Shown here piece after piece: positions 7,839 to 15,534 of a stretch of 33,379 bases of DNA. This DNA is from DATEOR01 sp035698665 (GTDB taxonomy: Bacteria > Actinomycetota > Thermoleophilia > Gaiellales > Gaiellaceae). The notes below the pieces were generated by a model, which worked only from the letters and a program-made list of their open reading frames with translations, was not told the DNA's origin and made no database searches. Location: assembly GCA_035698665.1 (NCBI GenBank), contig DASSBN010000073.1:1-33379 (forward strand), in the 5' to 3' direction. The position numbers and the translations under genes were made by a program. The first letter of the stretch is position 1; each line of letters begins with the position of its first letter.

Positions 7839-7856
7839 TGTAAGGCTGACCTTACA
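7839..7856. promoter_or_regulatory. metalloregulator-like palindrome before ZIP gene
   Basis: TGTAAGGCTGACCTTACA is a perfect 7+4+7 inverted repeat, 27 bp upstream of the ZIP transporter ATG. The AGG...CCT core with A/T flanks resembles DtxR/IdeR/MntR-type operators (IdeR consensus TTAGGTTAGGCTAACCTAA). It sits between divergent genes and could affect the amidase as well. Binding by a particular regulator is inference. Confidence 0.65.
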
Positions 7857-7905
7857 GGCCGGGGGAGCATAGGGGCGGCCGTCCGAGGCTGTCAAACTGG
7901 AACCT

Positions 7906-8589
7906 GTGAGGCTCCTCTTCCTCAGCGTGCTCGCGTTGGTCGCGACGTCGGCTCCCGCGCATGCGGCCGCGCCGGTCATCTGCATCGACCCCGGCCACGA
8001 GCGGACGCCCGACCTTTCCACCGAGCCCATCGGCCCCGGCTCGGACACCTACAAGATCAAGGACGGCGGTGGAACAGCCGGTGAGGCCAAGGTCGTCCTC
8101 CAGATCGGCAGGAAGCTCCGCAGAGTCCTCATCCATCGCGGCTACGAGGTCGTCATGACCCGGACGACGATGGAGTTCGACCGGGGGAACGGCGGCAACA
8201 TCGCGCGGGCGAAGTTCTGCAACCGGCACGAGGCGGCGCTCATGGTGCGCGTCCACGCAGACGGCTCGACCGACCACTCGCGCCACGGCGGCTCGACGCT
8301 CTACCCGGCGTGGCACAAGGGCTGGACGGGCGACATCCTCCCCGAGAGCAGGGTGGCGGCCGCCCGCATGCAGCAGGCCTACATCGCGAAGACGGGTGCG
8401 GCCGACCTCGGGCTCGTGCGCCGCGCCGACCTGACGGGGTTCAACTGGGCAAACGTGCCGGCCATCCTCGTCGAGACGGGCTTCATGACGAACCCGACCG
8501 AGGGCAGGAAGCTGAGGAAAGACCGCTACCAGTGGAAGGTCGCCCGCGGTCTGGCCAACGGCACCTCCGCCTTCGTGCCGAAGCCCTAG
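7906..8589 (+). CDS. secreted N-acetylmuramoyl-L-alanine amidase (Amidase_3)
   Basis: A 227-residue secreted zinc amidase that cuts the MurNAc-L-Ala bond of peptidoglycan. A signal peptide (VRLLFLSVLALVATSAPAHA, cleavage after AHA near residue 20) leads directly into an Amidase_3 domain. The zinc and catalytic residues are all present: His31 in IDPGH, Glu60 in GEAKV, His117 in RVHADGS, and Glu190 in ILVETGF. There is no cell-wall binding domain, so it relies on the catalytic domain alone. The start is GTG 7906. Its stop TAG shares the CTAG tetranucleotide (8586-8589) with the stop of the convergent SRPBCC gene. Confidence 0.93.
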   Translation: MRLLFLSVLALVATSAPAHAAAPVICIDPGHERTPDLSTEPIGPGSDTYKIKDGGGTAGEAKVVLQIGRKLRRVLIHRGYEVVMTRTTMEFDRGNGGNIARAKFCNRHEAALMVRVHADGSTDHSRHGGSTLYPAWHKGWTGDILPESRVAAARMQQAYIAKTGAADLGLVRRADLTGFNWANVPAILVETGFMTNPTEGRKLRKDRYQWKVARGLANGTSAFVPKP

Positions 8590-9026
8590 CCTCCGGCCTC
8601 GACGATCCGCTTGAGCTCGGCGAGGTCGGACTCGAGGCGCTGCTGCGCGTGGCGCGTGACGACGCCGGCCATCATGCGGAGCAGGCGTTTCGTGTACTCG
8701 GTCTCGATCACCGCGACGAGGCGCGTCCCCTCCGGGATCTCCTCGAGCGTCTGGCTGCTGGTCGCCTCGACGCCGTCCCCGCGCAGGCGCACTTCCAGGT
8801 ACGCGGGCGGCTCATAGCGGACCACATCGGCCTCGAGCTCGATCCGCTGGCCGTGGTCGACGAAGACGTCGCGGTAGCGGGTCCCGACGCCCGGCTCGCC
8901 GTCGGTGAGCGGCTCGGACTCCTGGAGCGCCCCCATCCACTCCAGGCGCCGCGGGCTCTCGACCACGTGGGGAAAGACCCGCTCGGGCGGCGCGGCGATC
9001 TCGATCGTGTGCTCGTTGCGGTGCAG
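8586..9026 (-). CDS. SRPBCC (polyketide cyclase-like) protein
   Basis: A 146-residue START/SRPBCC-fold protein, probably a small hydrophobic-ligand binder. The N-terminal strand HTIEIAAPPERVFPHV is the classic opening of the family, followed by RLEWMGALQ, the YRDVFVDHG strand and a long C-terminal helix (RHAQQRLESDLAELKRIVEA). Starting at the GTG of 8966 would delete that first strand and helix. A stop codon of the preceding gene closes the frame at 9036-9038, so the start must lie between 9035 and 8966. CTG at 9026 is the only near-cognate start there that keeps the strand. It follows the Pro-rich membrane protein gene by nine bases. Confidence 0.8.
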   Translation of the reverse strand: MHRNEHTIEIAAPPERVFPHVVESPRRLEWMGALQESEPLTDGEPGVGTRYRDVFVDHGQRIELEADVVRYEPPAYLEVRLRGDGVEATSSQTLEEIPEGTRLVAVIETEYTKRLLRMMAGVVTRHAQQRLESDLAELKRIVEAGG

Positions 9027-9035
9027 ACGGAAAGC

Positions 9036-9380
9036 TTAGGACGCCTCGTCGGGCGCCTTGCGCATCTCCTCGGCCGCGGCCTTGCCCTCCTGGTGGATGC
9101 GGCGGCGCATCGCCTCGAACTCGTCGGCGGGCGGAGGGACGGGAGGGGCGGGCGGAGGTGCCGGCCTCGCCTCGGGTTGTGGCGGCGGAGGCGGCGTGGG
9201 AGCCGGCGGCTCGAGCGGCTTCGGGGGCTCGGTAGCGGCGAGCTTCTCCCGAAGCTCGCGCTGGCGCTCTTCCGGCGCCGGGCCGGGAGCGGCGGCGCGA
9301 AGGCGCGAGCGGCGGTCCCAGACGAACGCCGCGGCGGCACCGAGGAGCGCTCCCACTCCGAACGCGGCATTTCGATTCAC
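9036..9380 (-). CDS. Pro-rich single-pass membrane protein, unknown
   Basis: A 114-residue protein with no recognised family. An N-terminal hydrophobic helix (about residues 5-21, AFGVGALLGAAAAFVW) is followed by a basic patch (DRRSRLR). Next comes a charged coiled stretch (about 35-50), a long proline/alanine linker (about 52-88) and a charged C-terminal helix (DEFEAMRRRIHQEGKAAAEE). It is probably membrane-anchored with a cytosolic tail. The start is GTG 9380, giving a short N-terminus before the helix; longer frames upstream run into the rpsF promoter region. It diverges from rpsF and precedes the SRPBCC gene closely. Composition bias makes the assignment as coding moderately, not fully, secure. 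Confidence 0.65.
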   Translation of the reverse strand: MNRNAAFGVGALLGAAAAFVWDRRSRLRAAAPGPAPEERQRELREKLAATEPPKPLEPPAPTPPPPPQPEARPAPPPAPPVPPPADEFEAMRRRIHQEGKAAAEEMRKAPDEAS

Positions 9381-9431
9381 AAAGGGCACTCTTCCACGAC
9401 GAAGAGGCGCGGGGCAAGGGGTCGCGCCAGC

Positions 9432-9437
9432 TATACT
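9432..9437 (+). promoter_or_regulatory. possible -10 box for the rpsF operon
   Basis: TATACT stands out in a very G+C-rich stretch about 95 bp before rpsF and just upstream of the folded leader (9451-9497). No convincing -35 hexamer is seen at the expected distance, so this is a tentative promoter call. Confidence 0.4.
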
Positions 9438-9450
9438 CGGACGACTTCCT

Positions 9451-9497
9451 GCCTCGCCCGGCGCCGCCCCTTCCCGAGCGGCGCTCACGAGCGAGGC
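9451..9497 (+). ncRNA. candidate S6:S18-binding leader (rpsF motif)
   Basis: The rpsF leader folds into an outer 7-bp stem GCCTCGC/GCGAGGC (9451-9457/9491-9497) and an inner 7-bp stem GCGCCGC/GCGGCGC (9461-9467/9478-9484). They are separated by an internal loop whose 5' side is CCG (9458-9460). The apical loop (9468-9477) contains CCCGA. A CCG trinucleotide bulged beside a stable stem is the known recognition feature of rpsF leader RNAs bound by the S6:S18 complex, mimicking its 16S rRNA site. That both rpsF and rpsR lie in this operon fits autoregulation. Assignment rests on the fold and position, not on alignment. Confidence 0.6.
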
Positions 9498-9531
9498 CGC
9501 TTCAGACCGTGGGAAGGAGGAATCGGGAACT

Positions 9532-9858
9532 GTGAACGCATACGAGATCATGCTCATCCTCGACCCCGAGCTGGCCGAAGAGCGCCAGGCTGAGATCGTC
9601 GCGCGCATGCGCGCCCTCATCGAGCAGCGCGGAGGCTCGTGGGTCGGGCAGGAGCCGTGGGGCCGCCGCAAGCTCGCATATGAGATCGACAAGAAAGGCG
9701 AGGGGATCTACCACCTCCTCCACTTCGATGCCGACGCCGAGACGCTCGCCGAGGTCACCCGCGTGCTCAAGATCACCGACGGCGCCATGCGGCACATGGC
9801 AGTCCGCCGGCCCGCGGCCCAGCCGCGGCGCACCGAAGCCGTCCAACCGGCCGGTTAA
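9532..9858 (+). CDS. rpsF: 30S ribosomal protein S6
   Basis: A 108-residue S6, normal for the family. It starts NAYEIMLILDPELAEE and contains the conserved WGRRKLAYEIDKKGEGIYHLLHF block and a C-terminal basic tail. S6 pairs with S18 in the 30S platform. The start is GTG 9532, with AAGGAGG about 11 bases upstream. It is the first gene of rpsF-ssb-rpsR-rplI, an order conserved across bacteria. The upstream hairpin leader (9451-9497) probably allows feedback control by S6:S18. Confidence 0.97.
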   Translation: MNAYEIMLILDPELAEERQAEIVARMRALIEQRGGSWVGQEPWGRRKLAYEIDKKGEGIYHLLHFDADAETLAEVTRVLKITDGAMRHMAVRRPAAQPRRTEAVQPAG

Positions 9859-9862
9859 GATA

Positions 9863-9876
9863 CGAACGAGTGTTCG
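9863..9876. promoter_or_regulatory. LexA/SOS box before ssb
   Basis: CGAACGAGTGTTCG carries both perfect half-sites (CGAAC, GTTCG) with the 4-bp spacer of the Gram-positive/actinobacterial LexA operator. It lies in the 38-bp gap between rpsF and ssb, 20 bp before the ssb ATG. This implies a DNA-damage-inducible internal promoter for ssb and possibly the genes behind it. Confidence 0.8.
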
Positions 9877-9896
9877 ACTAGGTAAGGAGAGAAACC

Positions 9897-10337
9897 ATGG
9901 CCGCAAACATCAACCGCGTCGTTCTCGTCGGGAACCTGACGAGGGACCCGGAGCTTCGCCACACCCCGAGCGGGACGGCCGTGTGCAGCCTCCGCCTCGC
10001 CGTCAACTCGCGCCGTAAGGACGCAGCCACGGGCGAGTGGGGCGAGAAGCCGAACTACTTCGACATCACCGTCTGGGGCAACCAGGGCGAGAGCTGCGCG
10101 CAGTACCTCTCCAAGGGTCGACCGGTGGCCATCGACGGTCGCCTCGACTGGCGCGAGTACGAGGCCAAGGACGGCTCCAAGCGCCAGGCGATCGAGATCA
10201 TCGCCGACTCCGTCCAGTTCCTGGGCGGGCGCGGCGACGGCGAGGGTCAGTCCTACATCCCGCAGTCCGACGTCGCCGCAGACCAGTCCGACTTCGTCAA
10301 GGCGGGCGCCGCGGCCGACGACGACATCCCCTTCTAA
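9897..10337 (+). CDS. ssb: single-stranded DNA-binding protein
   Basis: A 146-residue SSB. The OB fold occupies about residues 1-110, with NRVVLVGNLTRDPELRHTPSG, NYFDITVWGNQGESCAQYLSKGRPVAIDGRL and RQAIEIIADSVQFLG. A short flexible linker ends in the acidic tip DDDIPF, which docks replication and repair partners. It protects ssDNA at forks and during recombination. The start is ATG 9897 with AAGGAGAG upstream. A LexA-type palindrome (9863-9876) directly precedes it, so ssb is probably induced during the SOS response while also being read from the rpsF promoter. Confidence 0.97.
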   Translation: MAANINRVVLVGNLTRDPELRHTPSGTAVCSLRLAVNSRRKDAATGEWGEKPNYFDITVWGNQGESCAQYLSKGRPVAIDGRLDWREYEAKDGSKRQAIEIIADSVQFLGGRGDGEGQSYIPQSDVAADQSDFVKAGAAADDDIPF

Positions 10338-10364
10338 GAGACAACGAGGAGTCGAGAGCACCGA

Positions 10365-10631
10365 ATGGCACAACGAGAGAAGCAGGGCGGCGCCCGGCGG
10401 CGCCCGTCCCAGTCGGCCGGCCCTCTCCGGCGGAAGAGCTGTTACTTCTGCAAGGAGAAGATCGAAGAGGTCGACTACAAGAACTACAACCAGCTGCGCC
10501 GCTACGTGTCCGAGAAGGGCAAGATCCGCTCGCGCCGCATCACGGGGGCCTGCCGCCGACACCAGGAGCAGATCGCGGTCGCGGTCAAGCGTGCGCGTGA
10601 GATGGCGCTCCTCCCCTACGTCTCCGGATAA
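10365..10631 (+). CDS. rpsR: 30S ribosomal protein S18 (zinc-binding form)
   Basis: An 88-residue S18. The basic N-terminus is followed by KSCYFCKEKIEEVDYKNY and the RNA-binding segment LRRYVSEKGKIRSRRITGACRRHQ. Cys26, Cys29, Cys63 and His66 form the CxxC...CxxH set of the zinc-containing (C+) S18 variant; zinc-replete growth is therefore assumed and a C- paralogue might exist elsewhere in the genome. The start is ATG 10365, 27 bases after ssb. S18 heterodimerises with S6 from the first gene of the operon. Confidence 0.97.
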   Translation: MAQREKQGGARRRPSQSAGPLRRKSCYFCKEKIEEVDYKNYNQLRRYVSEKGKIRSRRITGACRRHQEQIAVAVKRAREMALLPYVSG

Positions 10632-10634
10632 CGC

Positions 10635-11327
10635 ATGGACGTCATCCTCCTGAAAGACGTCGAGAAGGTCGGTCTGCGCGGTGACGTCGTGTCGGTCACG
10701 CGCGGCTACATGCGCAACTACCTCGGCCCGCGACGGCTCGCCGAGGAGGCGACGCCTGCCCGCGTCGCCGAGCTCGGGAAGCGCGAGTCCCAGCGCGCCC
10801 GCCACGAGGCGCAGAGCTTCGAGGACGCGCAGAAGATCGCCGAGGCGCTCGGCAAGGCCGAGCTCCGCTTCGACGTGAACGCGGGGCCGCAGGGAACGCT
10901 CTTCGGCTCGGTCACGGCGACCGACATCGCCGACGAGATCTGGGAGAAGCTGAAGATCCGCGTCGACCGGCGAAAGATCGACCTCGCCGAGCCGATCAAG
11001 CGCATCGGCCGCTACGCGATCCCGATCGAGGTCTTCACCGACGTGAGCGCCGAGGTTCGCACGCTCGTCGTCCCCGAGGGCGGTGAGCTACCTCCGGAGG
11101 AGGAGCTCGAGGCGATGGAGGCCGCCGAGAAGGCAGTCGAGGAGGCGGAGGCCGAAGCCGCCGCCGAGCAGCACGCCGAGGCCGAGGCGGAGGTCGAGCA
11201 GTTCGTGGCCGAGGAGGAGGCAACCGAGGCCGAGGAGGAAGCAGCCGAGGCCGACGCGGCCGAGGCAGAGGTCGTCGAGTCCGAGTCGGACGAGCAGGTC
11301 GTCGATCCGGACGCCGAGCCTTCCTGA
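10635..11327 (+). CDS. rplI: 50S ribosomal protein L9 with long acidic tail
   Basis: A 230-residue L9. Residues 1-150 are the normal protein: MDVILLKDVEKVGLRGDVVSV with the GYMRNYL signature in the N-domain, the long connecting helix, and the C-domain with GSVTATDIADEI and PIKRIGRYAIPIEVF. Standard L9 stops near residue 150. Here a further 80 residues follow, almost all Glu, Ala, Asp and Val, forming a highly acidic helical or coiled tail. Base composition stays like the neighbours, so it is not an artefact of a shifted stop. The gene starts ATG 10635 three bases after rpsR. Confidence 0.96.
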   Translation: MDVILLKDVEKVGLRGDVVSVTRGYMRNYLGPRRLAEEATPARVAELGKRESQRARHEAQSFEDAQKIAEALGKAELRFDVNAGPQGTLFGSVTATDIADEIWEKLKIRVDRRKIDLAEPIKRIGRYAIPIEVFTDVSAEVRTLVVPEGGELPPEEELEAMEAAEKAVEEAEAEAAAEQHAEAEAEVEQFVAEEEATEAEEEAAEADAAEAEVVESESDEQVVDPDAEPS

Positions 11328-11451
11328 GCTTTACCGGCTCTCCACAGCCGCTTTCCACACCGTCTGGATAGCCGCACGAATTTTCCGCTCCTAGCGAAAA
11401 CTCCTGCGGGAAGACTCGGCCCGGACCTGGGGATTCCGTCCGGCGCAGCTG
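11328..11451. other. rplI-dnaB intergenic region
   Basis: This spacer separates the ribosomal protein genes from dnaB and is more A/T-rich in places (around 11376-11400). A 6-bp perfect hairpin CCGGAC/GTCCGG (11421-11426/11438-11443) lies in it, without a T-run. It probably carries the dnaB promoter, but no convincing -35/-10 pair was seen. Confidence 0.35.
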
Positions 11452-11465
11452 CGAACATGTGTTCG
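11452..11465. promoter_or_regulatory. LexA/SOS box before dnaB
   Basis: CGAACATGTGTTCG has both perfect LexA half-sites (CGAAC-N4-GTTCG) and an ATGT centre very close to the actinobacterial consensus. It ends 71 bp before the preferred dnaB ATG (11537) and overlaps an alternative ATG at 11459, arguing against that ATG as the start. It predicts SOS control of dnaB transcription. Confidence 0.78.
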
Positions 11466-11536
11466 TTATGCCTGCAAAACCGGGCTCTTCGCCTGTGGAA
11501 CCAGAGTTGCCTCACCGTCCATTACGGTCGCGTCCC

Positions 11537-12901
11537 ATGGCGTCAAATGGAGGACAACCCGCTGCCGTCCTGGACGACGTCCACGTCCCGCCGCAAAACC
11601 TCGACGCCGAGGAGTCCGTTCTCGGCGCGATGATGCTCTCGCCCGGGGCGATCGCCTCGGTCAGCGAGATCCTGACGAGCGACGGCCGCGAGTTCTACCG
11701 CGAGAGCCACGCCAAGATCTACCGCGCGGCCCTCGGCCTCTACGCGAAGGGCGAGCCCGTCGACGCGATCACGCTCGCCGACGAGCTCGACGAGCGAAGC
11801 GAGCTCGAGAACGTCGGCGGCAAGTTCCGGATCCATGAGCTGGCCTCTGTCGCGCCGACCACCGCGAACGCCCATCACTACGCGCAGATCGTCCGCGAGA
11901 CCGCGACGCTTCGCGGCCTCATCCGAGCAGGCGGCGAGATCGCCCAGCTCGGCTGGGACCGCCCGGGCGAGACCACCGAGCTCGTCGACCAGGCCGAGCA
12001 GATCGTCTTCGACCTCTCGCAACAGCGCGCCCGCGGCGAGTTCAGCCATATCGAGGAGCTCCTCAAGGAGAGCTTCGAGCGGATCACGGCGCTCTACGAG
12101 TCGGGCGCCGACGTCACGGGGGTGCCGTCGGGCTTCCGCGACATCGACCGCATCACGTCGGGCTTCCAGGAGGGAAACCTCGTCATCGTCGCGGCCCGGC
12201 CGAGCATGGGGAAGTCCGCGCTGGGCCTCTGCATGGCTGCGAACCTCGGCGTGCGCAAGGGAGTCCCCGTCGCGCTTTTCACCCTCGAGATGTCGAAGTC
12301 GGAGGTGACGCAGCGCCTGATGTGCAGCGAGGCGAAGGTCGAGTCGCAGCGCCTGCGCACCGGCAAGCTCGCGGCCGACGACTGGCCGCGGCTGACCGCG
12401 GCCTGCGACAAGCTCGCCAAGGCGCCGATCTACGTCGACGACACGGGCTCGATCACGATGATGGAGATCCGCTCGAAGGCGCGGCGCCTGAAGCAGAAGC
12501 ACCCCGAGCTCGGGCTGATCATCGTCGACTACCTCCAGCTCATGACTTCGGGGACGAGCGCGGAGAACCGCGTGCAGGAGGTCTCGCAGATCTCGCGCTC
12601 GCTCAAGGTGCTCGCGCGCGACCTCGGCGTCCCGATCATCGCCCTCTCACAGCTCTCGCGCGCGGTCGAGCAGCGCCACGACAAGCGGCCGATCCTCTCC
12701 GACCTGCGCGAGTCCGGCTCGCTCGAGCAGGACGCCGACATCGTCTGCTTCATCTACCGCGACGAGTACTACAACGACGAGTCCGACCAGCAGGGGCTCG
12801 CCGAAGTGATCGTCGCGAAACACCGAAACGGGCCGACCGACACGGTGAAGCTCTCGTTCCTCCGGCGCTACGCGAAGTTCGCCGACTTGGCGGCCGCCTG
12901 A
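11537..12901 (+). CDS. dnaB: replicative DNA helicase DnaB
   Basis: A 454-residue hexameric 5'-3' helicase of the replication fork. The N-terminal domain opens VPPQNLDAEESVLGAMM. The RecA-like motor has Walker A ARPSMGKSA (Lys226), FTLEMSK, Walker B LIIVDYLQLM, SQLSRAVEQRHDKRP and the arginine-finger region SDLRESGSLEQDADIV. No intein interrupts it. ATG 11537 is chosen because it gives the usual short tail before VPPQN. ATGs at 11459 and 11468 are in frame but overlap or abut the LexA box and would add an unconserved extension. The stop overlaps the start of a 27-codon frame (TGATG). Confidence 0.97.
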   Translation: MASNGGQPAAVLDDVHVPPQNLDAEESVLGAMMLSPGAIASVSEILTSDGREFYRESHAKIYRAALGLYAKGEPVDAITLADELDERSELENVGGKFRIHELASVAPTTANAHHYAQIVRETATLRGLIRAGGEIAQLGWDRPGETTELVDQAEQIVFDLSQQRARGEFSHIEELLKESFERITALYESGADVTGVPSGFRDIDRITSGFQEGNLVIVAARPSMGKSALGLCMAANLGVRKGVPVALFTLEMSKSEVTQRLMCSEAKVESQRLRTGKLAADDWPRLTAACDKLAKAPIYVDDTGSITMMEIRSKARRLKQKHPELGLIIVDYLQLMTSGTSAENRVQEVSQISRSLKVLARDLGVPIIALSQLSRAVEQRHDKRPILSDLRESGSLEQDADIVCFIYRDEYYNDESDQQGLAEVIVAKHRNGPTDTVKLSFLRRYAKFADLAAA

Positions 12902-12984
12902 TGGCGAGCTGGACAGTGCCGGTCGCGCAGGAGCGGCGCTCGTTCTGGGCACGCCTCCGCGCTCTTCTGCGCCCGTCAGCCTGA
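12901..12984 (+). CDS. possible 27-residue basic peptide coupled to dnaB
   Basis: A 27-codon frame beginning at the A of the dnaB stop (TGATG) and ending 21 bases before purA. It has a hydrophobic/aromatic start (ASWTVPVAQE) and an arginine-rich C-terminal helix (RRSFWARLRALLR) that would be amphipathic. The overlap suits translational reinitiation, but there is no known family, and chance is possible in high-G+C DNA. Confidence 0.35.
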   Translation: MASWTVPVAQERRSFWARLRALLRPSA

Positions 12985-13005
12985 CGGCGCTCTAAGCTCC
13001 TAGCC

Positions 13006-14274
<1,269 letters not shown>

Positions 14275-14754
14275 GCTCGTCCTCCTCGCTCTCGACGACG
14301 CGCACCGAGAGCTCCTCGAGCGCGCGGTAGAGCGCGAGCTCGCCTTCCCTCACCCGCCGCTCGAGCACCGGTAGGGCCGACTTCCGGTAGGCGCCGGGGA
14401 GCGGGCCCGTCTGGGGGACGGCCGCGTCGTGGCCCTCGACCTCGTCGGCCAGGCGGCCGAGGAGCTCGCCGGAGACGAGCGGCATGTCGGTCGGCAGCAC
14501 GACGGAAACGTCGGTCTCCGCCGCCTGGAGTGCCGCGACGAGCCCGATGATCGGCGCCCGCACCTCGCTTCCGTCGTCGAGGATCTCGTAGTGGAGATCG
14601 AGCTCGTCGCCGACCTTGCCGACGACGATGACCGAGCCGAACGCGTCTTCCAGCAGGCGATACGCGCGTTCCCCGAGGACCTCGCCCTGAAAGCGGGCCA
14701 GCGCCTTCGGCGACCCGAACCGACGACTCGCGCCGCCGACGAGAAGAACGCCGG

Positions 14755-15534
14755 TTACCTCGTCCCGACGGCGTACCACGCTCGCGCGGTGAGCTCGAAC
14801 GGCCCTTCCGGAGAGCCAAGCCGCCGCCGGTACTCCTCCCGCAGAGCGGCCTGCACCTCGGGCTCGAGAGAGACCGCGAAATCGCCCGCCGGCCCGATCC
14901 CGGCGAGGATCGGGTCCCACAGGTCGTCGAAGTTCTCGTAGGAGGCGGACACCACGATCTGGCCCCCCTCGACGTCCTGCAGGCCGGCTCCCCTCCAGAG
15001 ATCGGCGAGCTCTTCGCGCTCTCCGAAGCGGAATTGCGTGCGCTCGTCGCGCGCTGCCGCGCCGCGCTCGTCCACCGCGCCGGCCGCCTCCCAGAAGGTC
15101 ACGAGCATCGTCATCTCGCCGCGGTAGTCCCAGACCGCGGCGGCCACTCTGCCTCCATCCCGCGTGACGCGCGCCATCTCAGCGGCGCCCCGCTCCGGGT
15201 CGGCCATGAAGTTGACGACGAGCTGGGCGAGGACCGCGTCGACCGAGCCGTCCTCGAACGGAAGCTCCTCGGCCGTCCCGCGCCGCACGTCTGCCTTCGG
15301 GTACCGCTGGCGCAGCGCTTCGACGAACGGCTCGGAAGGTTCGACCGCAGCGACGCTCTCCTCGCCGACGATCTCGGCCAGGACTCCGGTCAGTTTGCCC
15401 GTCCCCGCTCCCACGTCGAGCGCGCGCATCCCGGGCCGGACGCCCCCCTTTGCGGCCAAGCCGTGGGCGAGCTCCCCTGCGTAGCGGCCCATGAAGCGGT
15501 CGTACGCGTCGGCGTTGGCCCTGGCGAAGGCCAT
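14755..15534 (-). CDS. class I SAM-dependent methyltransferase
   Basis: A 259-residue cytosolic methyltransferase of the UbiE/Methyltransf_11 type. Motif I ALDVGAGTGKLTGVLA (about residues 38-53) binds SAM, followed by AAVEPSEPF (motif after beta 2), RRGTAEELPFEDGSVDAVLAQLVV and the post-I/II segments. The N-terminus AYDRFMGRYAGELAHGLA is typical of this group. The substrate is unknown. The ATG at 15534 overlaps the point where fdhD would normally end, and the 3' end overlaps mobA, so all three are probably one transcript. Confidence 0.9.
   Translation of the reverse strand: MAFARANADAYDRFMGRYAGELAHGLAAKGGVRPGMRALDVGAGTGKLTGVLAEIVGEESVAAVEPSEPFVEALRQRYPKADVRRGTAEELPFEDGSVDAVLAQLVVNFMADPERGAAEMARVTRDGGRVAAAVWDYRGEMTMLVTFWEAAGAVDERGAAARDERTQFRFGEREELADLWRGAGLQDVEGGQIVVSASYENFDDLWDPILAGIGPAGDFAVSLEPEVQAALREEYRRRLGSPEGPFELTARAWYAVGTR

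Noticed and set aside
11459..11536. dnaB starting at ATG 11459 or 11468
   Set aside because: Both overlap or touch the LexA palindrome and would add an unconserved N-terminal extension; ATG 11537 gives the normal length.
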